NCBI GenBank assembly: GCA_020025545.1
Contig: JAHHRX010000006.1
Span: forward strand, 1 to 64,000
Direction of reading: 5' to 3'
Source: Oscillospiraceae bacterium
GTDB lineage: Bacteria; Bacillota; Clostridia; Oscillospirales; Oscillospiraceae
Length of the DNA stretch: 64,000 nucleotides
The notes below the pieces were generated by a model. That model saw only the letters and a program-made list of their open reading frames with translations, was not told the origin of the DNA and searched no databases. This document shows, piece by piece, positions 16,802 to 26,072 of this stretch (its first letter is position 1; each line of letters begins with the position of its first letter). The position numbers and the translations under genes were made by a program.

Positions 16802-17680
16802 ATGATGTCCATTGATTTTCTGCATGAACGGATCCGAAAACTGAAAAATCCCTCTGTAATTGATTTCGGCATCAAGCCGGATGTTGTGCCGCCGCACATT
16901 TTGGAGCAGGCTCCCAATGCCACACAGGCTTACGGCACATTCTGCCGGGAACTTCTGGAATCACTCAAGGCGCTTGTGCCTGCTGTTCGCTTTTCTTTTG
17001 GTACCTTTGCCCTGATGGGCGGCGAGGGTATGGAGCTTCTGGAAAGATTGCTGCACGAGGCAGGGGAGCTGGGGTACTATGTTCTGCTGGATACTCCGGA
17101 AATCCTTTCTCCATGGGAGGCAGACCGGACAGCGGAAACAATTTTGAGCGGCGAACGATTCCACTGTGACGGTGTTGTAATCTTCCCATACATTGGAAGC
17201 GACAGCGTTAAGCCCTTTGCACCTTTGTGCAAGGAAAACGGAAAGGATCTTTTTGCGATCGTGCGTTCTCCCAACCGCAGTGCGTCAGAAATTCAGGATC
17301 TGCTGACCGGCAGCCGTCTGGTTCACAGCGCCGCAGCAGCGATTGTTGACCGTTTCGGCGACAACGCAATCGGTAAATGCGGGTATTCCTGTATAGGTGC
17401 CGCAGTCAGTGCTGCTGCGCCGGACAGCATTAAAACCCTCCGCAGTCAGTATAAGCGTATGTTCCTTTTGGTGGACGGTCTTGATTATCCCGGCGGCAAC
17501 GCAAAAAATTGCAGCTATGCCTTTGACCGTCTGGGATATGGTGCCGTTGCCTGCGCGGGTCCTTCTGTCACTGCTGCCTGGAAAGAAGCCGGAACTGACG
17601 GACGGGACTATGTTCAGCAGGCCATGCAGGCGGCAGAGCGCATGAAGCGGAATCTGACCCGGTATATTGATATTCTTTAA
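16802..17680 (+). CDS. Orotidine 5'-phosphate decarboxylase-like protein lacking the catalytic residues
   Basis: A 292-aa TIM-barrel protein that aligns along its whole length with type 2 PyrF. VVIFPYIGSDSVKPF matches the NPYLGxDS region, CGYSCIGAAVSAAAP matches CGYSSIGxVVG, and FLLVDGLDYPGGNAKN matches FLxPGYGAQGGTxED. The active site is gone: the D-x-K-R-G-D motif is replaced by DTPEIL (from residue 97), the Gln of YGAQGG by Pro, and the phosphate-binding Arg of NSSRG by the AGPSV segment. It cannot be an ordinary OMP decarboxylase; the role is unknown. It is monocistronic. ATG at 16802 or 16805 are both possible. Confidence 0.75.
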   Translation: MMSIDFLHERIRKLKNPSVIDFGIKPDVVPPHILEQAPNATQAYGTFCRELLESLKALVPAVRFSFGTFALMGGEGMELLERLLHEAGELGYYVLLDTPEILSPWEADRTAETILSGERFHCDGVVIFPYIGSDSVKPFAPLCKENGKDLFAIVRSPNRSASEIQDLLTGSRLVHSAAAAIVDRFGDNAIGKCGYSCIGAAVSAAAPDSIKTLRSQYKRMFLLVDGLDYPGGNAKNCSYAFDRLGYGAVACAGPSVTAAWKEAGTDGRDYVQQAMQAAERMKRNLTRYIDIL

Positions 17681-17689
17681 CACTCTATG

Positions 17690-17713
17690 TAAGTCAGGCA
17701 ATTGCCTGACTTA
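17690..17713. terminator. Convergent hairpin, weak terminator
   Basis: TAAGTCAGGCAA and TTGCCTGACTTA form a perfect 24-bp palindrome between convergent genes; it overlaps the stop codon of the lipoprotein gene. There is no proper T tract. Confidence 0.4.
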
Positions 17714-17947
17714 TCCCAGCTGCCATTGAAAATGCATTCCATCTGTCATGGGCCCTGTTGCCCCGGAGGTGGGGCTTGAAGCAGCGGGGGCGGTTGCGGA
17801 TTCACCGGGAATACCGCCTTCTGTGACTGCCGTATCCGTTGGCATGGAGGAGGGCAGTGTGACTTCGCTGCTGTAGCGATTGCGGCAGCCGGCTGCAAAA
17901 ACAGCAGTCAGAGCCATAATGATTAGTAAAACTGTAAATTTTTTCAT
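17711..17947 (-). CDS. Small putative lipoprotein
   Basis: This 78-aa protein has a signal peptide MKKFTVLLIIMALTAVFAAGC ending in the lipobox AAGC (Cys21). The mature part is short, rich in Ser, Thr, Pro and Ala, and of low complexity. I recognise no family. The ATG at 17947 follows CAGGAGG. It is divergent from the ferredoxin gene, and both genes flank an inverted repeat. Confidence 0.6.
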   Translation of the reverse strand: MKKFTVLLIIMALTAVFAAGCRNRYSSEVTLPSSMPTDTAVTEGGIPGESATAPAASSPTSGATGPMTDGMHFQWQLG

Positions 17948-17961
17948 AATAAACCTCCTGA

Positions 17962-18060
17962 AATGGTAAAATCCAGTTTTAGTATTGCCGATATCCGATT
18001 GTTTACTCTGAAATTCGGAAAGAAAAAATACTTTTTTACCGAAATCAATATTTTACCATT
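17962..18060. repeat. Spaced inverted repeat in the lipoprotein/ferredoxin intergenic region
   Basis: AATGGTAAAAT (17962-17972) and ATTTTACCATT (18050-18060) are perfect 11-bp complements 77 bases apart. The right arm touches the -35 box of the ferredoxin promoter and the left arm lies in the lipoprotein leader. It could be a paired operator. Confidence 0.45.
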
Positions 18061-18087
18061 GCTATTTGTGCGGTTTTGCGTTATAAT
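18059..18087 (+). promoter_or_regulatory. Promoter of the ferredoxin gene
   Basis: TTGCTA (18059-18064), 17-bp spacer, TATAAT (18082-18087). Confidence 0.8.
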
Positions 18088-18126
18088 GAAAAAACATGAA
18101 CATTACATAAAGGGGAATACTCTGAC

Positions 18127-18513
18127 ATGAAAAAACTTGCGGTAAAGAAAAACGCCGAGTGCATGGCCTGCTTGGAGTGCGTGCGTGCCTGCTCTGAGTC
18201 TTTCTATAAGGAGTTCCATCAGGATTACTCCTGCGTTCGGATCATTTCCAAAAACAATGCACCCAAGCCCATGACCTGCATTCAGTGCGGTAAGTGCGCC
18301 AAGGCTTGCGAGCATGATGCTATCGCCCAGAATCCCAAGACCGGTGTTTACATGATCAACAAGAAGAAGTGCATTTCCTGCGGCAAGTGTGTGGAAGTCT
18401 GCCCCATGCATGTCATGGTGCTGAAGCCTGAGAATCCCGCTTCCAAGTGCATTGCCTGCGGCATCTGTGTCAAGGCCTGCCCCATGGAAATTCTGGAGAT
18501 CGTAGAGAAGTAA
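18127..18513 (+). CDS. Polyferredoxin with four 4Fe-4S cluster motifs
   Basis: A 128-aa electron-transfer protein. Four CxxCxxCxxxC motifs are present: CMACLECVRAC (from residue 12), CIQCGKCAKAC, CISCGKCVEVCP and CIACGICVKACP. It has no membrane segment and is not fused to a catalytic domain. Such proteins pass electrons between dehydrogenases, hydrogenases or CO dehydrogenase, but no partner gene is next to it. It has its own promoter and tandem terminators, so it is monocistronic. Confidence 0.85.
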   Translation: MKKLAVKKNAECMACLECVRACSESFYKEFHQDYSCVRIISKNNAPKPMTCIQCGKCAKACEHDAIAQNPKTGVYMINKKKCISCGKCVEVCPMHVMVLKPENPASKCIACGICVKACPMEILEIVEK

Positions 18514-18520
18514 ATATGCA

Positions 18521-18572
18521 CAGGGCAGCGAAAGCTGCCCTGTTTTTTTGCCGGAGGTGTCCGGCCTTTTTT
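18521..18572 (+). terminator. Tandem terminators after the ferredoxin gene
   Basis: First hairpin CAGGGCAGC-GAAA-GCTGCCCTG plus seven T (18521-18549). Second hairpin GCCGGA-GGTG-TCCGGC plus C and six T (18550-18572). Confidence 0.92.
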
Positions 18573-18595
18573 ATACCCATTTTAAGTGGATGCAA

Positions 18596-18624
18596 TTGCA
18601 TATTCGTGCGCCTTGTGGTATAGT
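18596..18624 (+). promoter_or_regulatory. Promoter of murB-whiA-dnaE
   Basis: TTGCAT (18596-18601), 17-bp spacer, TATAGT (18619-18624). Confidence 0.75.
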
Positions 18625-18657
18625 ATTCTAAAAATGATATGCCCGGAGGCGTTTATA

Positions 18658-19566
18658 ATGGAAAGAACACCACTGCAGAAAATCCTGCTCGAATTTCCCA
18701 TTGGGTGCGATATAAAATACAATGAACCCCTGTCTAAGCACACATCCTTCCGCATCGGCGGAAATGCTGAAATTATGGCATTTCCCGACAGTCGGGAGGC
18801 CCTTCGAAATGCGCTTGTCTGGTGTGCCGATCAGGAGTGCGCCTGCCGGATATTAGGCGCGGGAACCAATGTCCTTGCACCGGATGCCGGTGTTTCCGGT
18901 GTCACAGTGTGCCTGAAGGATGCTCTTGACGGAATGGAAGTTCTGGAGTACGGGAAAATCAGAATTATGTCCGGCGTCACCATGAGCCGGGCGGCGGTTT
19001 TTGCTGCCAATCATGGGCTTACCGGCATGGAGTTTGCCCACGGGATCCCCGGCACTGTAGGCGGAGGTGTCTATATGAATGCCGGTGCCTATGGCGGCGA
19101 GATCGGCGGAATCTGCCAAAGCGTGGAAGTCATGGACCGCCGCGGAAATATTCGGGAGATTTCCCGGGAACAGATGGATTTTTCTTACCGCCACAGTGCT
19201 TTAGAGGAGTCCGGAGATATTGTTGTCAGCGCCGTGTTCAGTCTGGAGCCGGGGGACCCTGAGGCTATTCGCAGCCGCATGAAGGAACTGATGGGCAAGC
19301 GGAGCAATTCCCAGCCTTTGGATCTCCCTTCTGCCGGATCGGCATTCAAACGCCCGAAGACGGGATATGCATCGAAACTGATTGATGAAGCCGGACTGCG
19401 GGGCTACCAGGTGGGTGGCGCAGCAGTGTCTGTAAAGCATACCGGCTTTGCGGTAAATCTGGGCGGCGCTACTGCAGAGGATGTTAAAAACCTCCTTTCT
19501 GAGGTTGCCCGGATTGTAAATGAGAAAACAGGTATTATGCTGGAGCCGGAAATCCGTATCTGGTAA
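18658..19566 (+). CDS. murB: UDP-N-acetylenolpyruvoylglucosamine reductase MurB
   Basis: Reduces the enolpyruvyl group to give UDP-MurNAc, the second committed step of peptidoglycan synthesis, using FAD and NADPH. The 302-aa protein has NEPLSKHTSFRIGG, the FAD-binding GAGTNVLAPD, FAHGIPGTVGGGVYMNAGAYGG and SAGSAFKRP, all typical of type II MurB. The ATG at 18658 follows GGAGG; an upstream in-frame ATG precedes the promoter. In many Firmicutes rapZ and yvcK lie between murB and whiA; here they are absent. Confidence 0.95.
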   Translation: MERTPLQKILLEFPIGCDIKYNEPLSKHTSFRIGGNAEIMAFPDSREALRNALVWCADQECACRILGAGTNVLAPDAGVSGVTVCLKDALDGMEVLEYGKIRIMSGVTMSRAAVFAANHGLTGMEFAHGIPGTVGGGVYMNAGAYGGEIGGICQSVEVMDRRGNIREISREQMDFSYRHSALEESGDIVVSAVFSLEPGDPEAIRSRMKELMGKRSNSQPLDLPSAGSAFKRPKTGYASKLIDEAGLRGYQVGGAAVSVKHTGFAVNLGGATAEDVKNLLSEVARIVNEKTGIMLEPEIRIW

Positions 19567-19610
19567 AACAGGTCTTAAAAATCCGGTAAATATAGAAAGG
19601 AGTGAGCGAA

Positions 19611-20525
19611 ATGGCAATGTCATTTTCTTCCGGTGCAAAATCCGAAATTTGTCGGGTTTTCCCTCAGAAGCATTGCTGCGCTCTGGCGGAATGCTTTGGT
19701 ATTTTGCTGTACTGCAACAGCTTTCGCACCGATGGGATTAAGATCATAACCGAAAACGCGGATTTTGCGGCGCTTTTGCCGAAGCTGTTTCGCAAGGCCT
19801 TCGGTTTTCAGTTTGACCAGCTGCCGGAAGTGGAAGCAGGCGGTAAGATGATTTTCGGCATCACGGATCCCTCAAAAATAAGCGCCGTTATGGCGGCTTA
19901 TGGCTTCGATTTTGACGATACTCTGGCGCTTCATGTGAATTTTCCGGTGGTGGAAAACGGTTGCTGCCGCAACGCTTTTCTGCGGGGGGCTTTTTTGGCC
20001 GGAGGCAGCGTTACTGACCCCGCAAAAGGCTACCATATCGAAATCGCCACCACGCATCAGAGTGTGGCAAGGGAGACCTTTGCACTGATGCAGGAGGTTC
20101 TGACCTTTAACCCCAAAACCGCTCAGCGAAGTGGGGGAATGGTGCTTTATATTAAGCAGAGCGAGCAGATTTCTGATTTTCTTACCCTGCTGGGCGCACC
20201 CTTGGCAGCTATGGGGATCATGGAGGCAAGACTGGAAAAGGAACTTAACAACAAGGTGAATCGCCGCTGTAACTGCGACGATGCTAATATTTCAAAAGTA
20301 GTGGAGGCCGCTCAGGAACAGCTTGCGGCCATCCGTATTCTTAAGGAGCGGGGACAGATAGACAATCTTCCGCCAAAGCTTAAGCAGGCAGCCGAGGCAC
20401 GGGAAAATCATCCGGCAGCATCCCTCACGGAGCTGGCGGCTATGATGGATCCGCCTATTACCAAGCCTGCCATGAACCACAGACTGAAAAAGCTGGAAGA
20501 AATGTCGAAGGAGGCAGAATCATGA
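19611..20525 (+). CDS. whiA: DNA-binding protein WhiA
   Basis: WhiA is a conserved Gram-positive DNA-binding protein tied to cell division and sporulation. The 304-aa protein has an N-terminal homing-endonuclease-like fold (FLRGAFLAGGSVTDP around residues 125-140) and a C-terminal helix-turn-helix (NHPAASLTELAAMM then KPAMNHRLKKLEEM). The Cys-rich RRCNCDDANI segment is family-typical. The ATG at 19611 follows AAAGGAG. It overlaps dnaE by 4 bases (ATGA). Confidence 0.93.
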   Translation: MAMSFSSGAKSEICRVFPQKHCCALAECFGILLYCNSFRTDGIKIITENADFAALLPKLFRKAFGFQFDQLPEVEAGGKMIFGITDPSKISAVMAAYGFDFDDTLALHVNFPVVENGCCRNAFLRGAFLAGGSVTDPAKGYHIEIATTHQSVARETFALMQEVLTFNPKTAQRSGGMVLYIKQSEQISDFLTLLGAPLAAMGIMEARLEKELNNKVNRRCNCDDANISKVVEAAQEQLAAIRILKERGQIDNLPPKLKQAAEARENHPAASLTELAAMMDPPITKPAMNHRLKKLEEMSKEAES

Positions 20526-23500
20526 GTTTTGTGCATCTTCATGTCCATACGGAATACAGCCTTCTTGACGGTGCCTGCCGCATCGGAAAACTGATGGATC
20601 GGGTCAAGGAACTGGGACAGACCGCCGTGGCAATTACGGACCACGGCGTTATGTACGGATGTATTGAATTTTATAAGGTTGCCAAGGCTGCCGGCATCAA
20701 GCCCATTATCGGCTGTGAGGTCTATGTGGCCCGCCGCCGGATGGAAGACCGTGTGCATGGAATAGACAATGACCCGTACCATCTGGTGCTGCTGTGCGAA
20801 AACAGAACCGGCTATGAAAACCTTTGCTATATGGTGTCCCAAGCCTTTACGGAAGGCTTCTATGGCAAGCCCAGAGTGGATTTAGACCTGCTTTGCAAGT
20901 ACCATGAGGGACTGATTGCCACTTCTGCCTGTCTGGCAGGCGCAGTTCCCCAGTATTTGATGGAAGATGATTACGATGCCGCTAAGGAATATGCGTGCAG
21001 GCTGGCGAATATTTTCGGTCCGGATCATTTTTATCTGGAATTGCAGAATCACGGTATTGAGGAGCAGAGGGCCGTTAATCAGGGCGTTATGCGTATTGCA
21101 AGAGAAACAGGGATCCCTCTGGTGGTAAGCAACGATGCCCACTATCTGCGCAAGGAAGACGCCGAAATGCAGGATGTACTTCTGTGCATCCAGACAGGCA
21201 AGACCGTGGACGAGCCTAACCGTATGAAATTCCCGACGCAGGAATTCTACCTCAAGAGTGAGGAAGAAATGCGCTTATTGTTCCCGGGCTGCGATGAAGC
21301 CTTTGAAAACACGGCGAAAATTGCCGATATGTGCAATCTGGAGTTTACTTTCCATGAATATCATCTCCCGGCATTTCCGGTGCCGGAGGGCTTTACCAAC
21401 GAAGAATATTTTGAAAAACTCTGCTTTGACGGCTTTGCCCAGCGTTACGAAAATCCACCGCAGGAGTATAAGGATCGTCTGAAATACGAAATGGGCGTTA
21501 TCAGCAGCATGGGCTATGTGAACTACTACCTGATCGTGTGGGACTTTATTCACTATGCAAAGGAAAACGGCATCCCCGTAGGCCCGGGCCGTGGTTCCGG
21601 TGCCGCTTCCATTGTTGCATACTGTATGCACATTACGGAAGTGGATCCTATGAAGTATGCGCTGATTTTCGAGCGGTTCCTCAATCCCGAGCGTGTCAGT
21701 ATGCCGGACTTTGATACGGATTTCTGTCAGGAACGCCGCGGAGAGGTCATCGACTATGTGGTGCGCAAATATGGTGCGGATCATGTGGCACAGATCGCTA
21801 CCTTTGGTACCATGGCCGCCCGAGGCGCCATTCGGGATGTGGGACGGGCTCTCAATTTCACCTATGCAGAAACGGATATCGTAGCAAAGCTGGTTCCCGC
21901 AACGCCCCATATTACCCTGAAAGAGGCACTGGAGGTCAGTCCAAAGCTCAAAGATATGTATGACGGCGATGAGCGGGTGAAGCTGCTGATCGACACCGCC
22001 ATGAGCCTTGAGGGTATGCCCCGCAATACCTCGACCCACGCAGCCGGTGTTGTAATTACCGCAAAACCCGTGTGCAGCTATGTGCCCCTTTCTAAAAATG
22101 ACGATACGATCGTTACGCAGTACACCATGACCACCATTGAAGAGCTGGGACTGCTCAAAATGGACTTTCTGGGGCTGCGAAATCTGACGGTTATTGACGA
22201 TGCTCAGCGGGAGATTCGCAAGCGTCAGCCGGACTTTGATATTTCATCTGTGCCGGACGATGATCCTGAGACCTTTGCTATGCTGGCGGAGGGCAAGACG
22301 CAAGGTGTGTTTCAGCTGGAATCTGCGGGCATTACCGGCGTATGTGTCAATATGCACCCTACCTCTATCGAAGATCTGACGGCTATTGTGGCACTTTACC
22401 GCCCGGGTCCTATGGACTCTATCCCGACCTTTATTGCCAACAAGCTGGATCCTCGGAAAATTACCTATAAAACGCCGCTTTTGGAGCCGATTCTCCGGGT
22501 TACCTACGGATGTATTGTTTATCAGGAGCAGGTTATTGCTATTTTCCAGAGCCTCGGCGGCTATACCATGGGACAGGCAGACAATATTCGCCGTGCTATT
22601 TCCAAGAAGAAAATGAAGGTCATCGAGGAAGAACGGAAGGTGTTCGTCTATGGCGATGCGGCTCAGGGAATTCCCGGTGCCGTTGCCAAGGGCGTTTCCG
22701 AAGCGGCGGCTCAGTCGATTTATGACGAGATCGTTGACTTTGCAAACTACGCCTTCAATAAGGCTCACGCCGTCTGCTATGCTGTTGTTTCCTATCAGAC
22801 TGCATACCTCAAGTGCCATTATCCCCGGGAGTATATGGCGGCGCTGATGACCTCTGTGCTGGATTCCGCCACAAAGATATCCGGCTATATTGCCGAGTGC
22901 AAAGAAATGCACATCCCGGTGCTTCCCCCGGATATCAATCACTCTGACGATCCGTTTACTGTGGAGGGGAATGCTGTCCGCTTCGGCCTCGGTGCCGTTA
23001 AGAATGTGGGCAGAGGACTGATCCGCACTATGGTGGCAAAGCGCACGCAGGACGGCCCGTTTAAGTCTTTGGAGGACTTTTTGCAGAGAATGGGGGAGCG
23101 GGAACTCAATAAGCGAGCCGTGGAAAACTTTATTAAATGCGGCTCTATGGACTGTTTTGGCTACCACCGAAGCGAGCTTCTGGCTGTATATGACACCATG
23201 ATGGATAGTGTATCTTCCACCAGAAAGAAAAATCTGGAGGGTCAGATGGGGCTGTTCTCTATGCTGCAAGATGACGATGAAGCTGCCGCGATCCCCATTC
23301 CCCATCTGGATGAGCTGAGCCGTGCAGACATGATGGCTATGGAAAAGGAAACCACGGGTATCTATATTTCCGGGCACCCCATGGATGATTACCGAGGATA
23401 TCTGAAAGGAACCCATGTGGTGCCTATCGGAACCCTTATGGACGAGGAAAGCAATTATCAGGACGACGCTATCGTGAGCATTGCGGGCATCGTCCAGACA

Positions 23501-23983
23501 GTAAAAATGAAGACCACCCGGAATAATTCCATGATGGCCTATGTGACGGTGGAAGATGATACGGCATCCATTGAAATGCTGGCGTTTTCCAATGTTCTCA
23601 GCCAGTACGGCGGTTATCTCCACGAAAACAGCCCCGTTGTCATTGCAGGGCGGCTGTCTTTGCGGGAGGAAAAAGAGCCTCAGATCATTGTAAACCGGGC
23701 ACGCCCCATTTCGGATTTTGCAAATGAGGGATTTCAGGTGCAGGAGAAGCCTGCACGAAAAGTCTATGATCCCGGCAAGAAGCTTTATCTGCGGCTTCCG
23801 GCCGAGGGAGATGCGCTGGATCGCAAAATCCGTGCCATCACCAAAATGTTCCCCGGAGAAAGCACTGTGGTACTCTATTATGAAGATACCAAAATCCGCA
23901 GAGGCACACAAGCCATACTGGATGACAGGATGATCGATGAGCTGAAAAATGTACTCGGCAGCAAAAATGTCGTGGTGAAATAG
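20522..23983 (+). CDS. dnaE: DNA polymerase III subunit alpha, DnaE type
   Basis: A replicative C-family polymerase; in Firmicutes DnaE extends primers before hand-over to PolC. The 1153-aa protein has an N-terminal PHP domain (HVHTEYSLLDGA, ITDHGVMYG), the palm with GPGRGSGAAS and PDFDTDF catalytic aspartates, helix-hairpin-helix repeats, and a C-terminal OB fold (IVSIAGIVQTVK onward). There is no proofreading exonuclease insert, as expected for DnaE rather than PolC. The start overlaps whiA by 4 bases. Confidence 0.96.
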   Translation: MSFVHLHVHTEYSLLDGACRIGKLMDRVKELGQTAVAITDHGVMYGCIEFYKVAKAAGIKPIIGCEVYVARRRMEDRVHGIDNDPYHLVLLCENRTGYENLCYMVSQAFTEGFYGKPRVDLDLLCKYHEGLIATSACLAGAVPQYLMEDDYDAAKEYACRLANIFGPDHFYLELQNHGIEEQRAVNQGVMRIARETGIPLVVSNDAHYLRKEDAEMQDVLLCIQTGKTVDEPNRMKFPTQEFYLKSEEEMRLLFPGCDEAFENTAKIADMCNLEFTFHEYHLPAFPVPEGFTNEEYFEKLCFDGFAQRYENPPQEYKDRLKYEMGVISSMGYVNYYLIVWDFIHYAKENGIPVGPGRGSGAASIVAYCMHITEVDPMKYALIFERFLNPERVSMPDFDTDFCQERRGEVIDYVVRKYGADHVAQIATFGTMAARGAIRDVGRALNFTYAETDIVAKLVPATPHITLKEALEVSPKLKDMYDGDERVKLLIDTAMSLEGMPRNTSTHAAGVVITAKPVCSYVPLSKNDDTIVTQYTMTTIEELGLLKMDFLGLRNLTVIDDAQREIRKRQPDFDISSVPDDDPETFAMLAEGKTQGVFQLESAGITGVCVNMHPTSIEDLTAIVALYRPGPMDSIPTFIANKLDPRKITYKTPLLEPILRVTYGCIVYQEQVIAIFQSLGGYTMGQADNIRRAISKKKMKVIEEERKVFVYGDAAQGIPGAVAKGVSEAAAQSIYDEIVDFANYAFNKAHAVCYAVVSYQTAYLKCHYPREYMAALMTSVLDSATKISGYIAECKEMHIPVLPPDINHSDDPFTVEGNAVRFGLGAVKNVGRGLIRTMVAKRTQDGPFKSLEDFLQRMGERELNKRAVENFIKCGSMDCFGYHRSELLAVYDTMMDSVSSTRKKNLEGQMGLFSMLQDDDEAAAIPIPHLDELSRADMMAMEKETTGIYISGHPMDDYRGYLKGTHVVPIGTLMDEESNYQDDAIVSIAGIVQTVKMKTTRNNSMMAYVTVEDDTASIEMLAFSNVLSQYGGYLHENSPVVIAGRLSLREEKEPQIIVNRARPISDFANEGFQVQEKPARKVYDPGKKLYLRLPAEGDALDRKIRAITKMFPGESTVVLYYEDTKIRRGTQAILDDRMIDELKNVLGSKNVVVK

Positions 23984-24007
23984 CTTTTCATTTTACAAAA
24001 AATATGC

Positions 24008-24013
24008 TATAAT
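24008..24013 (+). promoter_or_regulatory. Extended -10 promoter of the lipoprotein-RR-HK run
   Basis: TATGCTATAAT, TGN-type; the -35 is weak. Confidence 0.65.
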
Positions 24014-24039
24014 ACACATTTGGAAGGAAGTGATTTGCC

Positions 24040-25356
24040 ATGAATCGAAAGCATTTGGCAGGGATTATTTTAATATTGGCAATCACATTACTGTCTGGAT
24101 GCAGTTTGCGCACTGTTGACCAGCTTTATTGTCTGCCGAAGCGTTCTGATGATTATCTCAATTTGCAGAATGCAATCAATAAAGCTATGAACGGAATGAG
24201 TTACAGCGCCCCAATCTCGGGAGAAAATCAGCAGACGGTACAAATGGCAGATCTGGATGGAGATGGCAGAGCAGAGTATCTTCTCTTTGCCAAGGGCAGC
24301 AATGAAAAGCCCCTGCATATCCTGATTTTCAGCCAGCAGGCGGATGAATATGTCCTTCTTGACACCATCGAATTCAGCGGTTCTGCCTTTGAGCAGGTAG
24401 ATTATATTCGCATGAGCAACGGCGGCTATGATCTGGTGGTTGGACGGCGTGTCAGTGACCAATCCCTTCGCACCGTTTCGGTTTATTCTCTGGTAAACGG
24501 AAAGATGGAGCAGAAGATGACGACCAGCTATTACCGCTATGTATGCTGTGATTTGGACAGTGATGGATACAGTGAGGTCTTGGTGCTTCGTCCCGGCGAA
24601 AAAGATTCCAATAAGGGCATGGCCAAGCTTTACCGTATTCAAAATGGTGTGATGGAATCTTCCGACGCAGTGGATATGTCCCGACAGGTTAACCACATCA
24701 AGCGGATTAAGGTAAGTTCCTTACAGGATAGAATCCCGGCAGTATTTGTTGCCAGCGAGGTGGACGGCTCTGCCATAGTAACGGATGTGTACGCACTGAA
24801 AGATGGAAAATTTGCAAATATTTCCTTTTCCAGTGCCAATGGAACCGGCGTGGATACTCTGCGTGATTACTATGTTTACGGTGACGACATTGATGATGAC
24901 GGTATTATGGAGCTTCCGAGCCTTGTGTGTAACGATGACATCTGCGTTCCGGATACGGATGACAACCACATCCTGCGCTGGTATGCGTTGGCCTCCGATG
25001 GTTCGGAGACGGATAAGATGTATACTTACCATAATTATGCCGGCGGTTGGTATATGGAGCTGGATTCCGAGATTGCCGGTACCTTGCACGTGACCCAGAA
25101 GGGCAACAGTTTTGAATTTAACTGCGTCAATTCAGACTCCGGCAACACCGAGCGGCTTTTGACCATCTTTGTGCTGACGGGAGAAGCCCGAGACGAACAG
25201 GCCGTTGCCAATAACCGCTTCGTACTGTATAGAAACGAATCCACCGTCTATGCCGCCCATTTGGAAGTGGCATCCACGGCATATAATATGTCGAAAGACA
25301 GTCTGATTAAGAGCTTCCATATGATCCAGCAGGATTGGAAGACAGGAGAGACTTAG
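24040..25356 (+). CDS. Lipoprotein with VCBS/FG-GAP-like repeats
   Basis: A 438-aa surface lipoprotein with signal peptide and lipobox LLSGC (Cys21). Three calcium-binding-like motifs, DLDGDGRAEY, DLDSDGYSEV and DIDDDGIMEL, point to a beta-propeller-like repeat fold. It lies 8 bases before an OmpR-type response regulator and a histidine kinase, so it may be the sensory or accessory lipoprotein of that two-component system. What it senses is unknown. Confidence 0.75.
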   Translation: MNRKHLAGIILILAITLLSGCSLRTVDQLYCLPKRSDDYLNLQNAINKAMNGMSYSAPISGENQQTVQMADLDGDGRAEYLLFAKGSNEKPLHILIFSQQADEYVLLDTIEFSGSAFEQVDYIRMSNGGYDLVVGRRVSDQSLRTVSVYSLVNGKMEQKMTTSYYRYVCCDLDSDGYSEVLVLRPGEKDSNKGMAKLYRIQNGVMESSDAVDMSRQVNHIKRIKVSSLQDRIPAVFVASEVDGSAIVTDVYALKDGKFANISFSSANGTGVDTLRDYYVYGDDIDDDGIMELPSLVCNDDICVPDTDDNHILRWYALASDGSETDKMYTYHNYAGGWYMELDSEIAGTLHVTQKGNSFEFNCVNSDSGNTERLLTIFVLTGEARDEQAVANNRFVLYRNESTVYAAHLEVASTAYNMSKDSLIKSFHMIQQDWKTGET

Positions 25357-25364
25357 GAGATAGT

Positions 25365-26051
25365 ATGAAAAAAGTTCTGATCCTTGAAGATGAAGTGAAT
25401 ATCCGCAGCTTTGTAGTTATCAATCTCAAGCGGGCAGGCTATGAAGTTTTGGAGGCAGGTACCGGGCAGGAGGCGCTGGATACCCTGCAGAGAAATCCGG
25501 ACATTGGCGTTGCCATTCTGGATATCATGCTTCCGGACATTGACGGATTTGAAGTCTGCCGCCGGATTCGTGCCACCAATAATCAGATGGGCGTCATTAT
25601 GCTGACAGCGCGGACACAGGAAATGGACAAAGTTACGGGCCTTATGACCGGCGCTGACGACTATGTGACGAAACCCTTTTCGCCGGCTGAGCTGACCGCC
25701 CGGATTGATGCGTTGTTCCGCCGGCTGGGCGGCGACAGCGCAGGCAGCACCGAGATTCTTACTTACGGTCCTTTTGTCATGAATACCCGCAACCACACCC
25801 TGGATAAGGGAGACAAGCGGATTCGCCTGACACAGGTTGAATATTCTATTTTGAAGCTCTTTATGCAGAATCCCGGCAGAGCGCTTTCCCGTGAAGATGT
25901 GCTTTCTGCCGTGTGGGGCAGGGAATACGAGGGCGAGCTCAAAATTGTCGATGTGAATATCCGGCGCCTGCGGATTAAGATTGAAGATGATTCCACCAAT
26001 CCCACCTATATTACTACGGTATGGGGCTTTGGCTACAAGTGGGGAAACTAA
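25365..26051 (+). CDS. OmpR-family response regulator
   Basis: A 228-aa transcription regulator with an N-terminal receiver (phospho-acceptor Asp53 in LDIMLPDIDGFE; Lys of VTKPFSPAEL) and a C-terminal winged helix (LSREDVLSAVWGREYEG, IRRLRIKIEDD). The ATG at 25365 follows AGGAGA. It lies between the repeat lipoprotein and its presumed partner kinase. The targets are not known. Confidence 0.92.
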   Translation: MKKVLILEDEVNIRSFVVINLKRAGYEVLEAGTGQEALDTLQRNPDIGVAILDIMLPDIDGFEVCRRIRATNNQMGVIMLTARTQEMDKVTGLMTGADDYVTKPFSPAELTARIDALFRRLGGDSAGSTEILTYGPFVMNTRNHTLDKGDKRIRLTQVEYSILKLFMQNPGRALSREDVLSAVWGREYEGELKIVDVNIRRLRIKIEDDSTNPTYITTVWGFGYKWGN

Positions 26052-26072
26052 CAGTATCGTGAGGGAAAGTCC

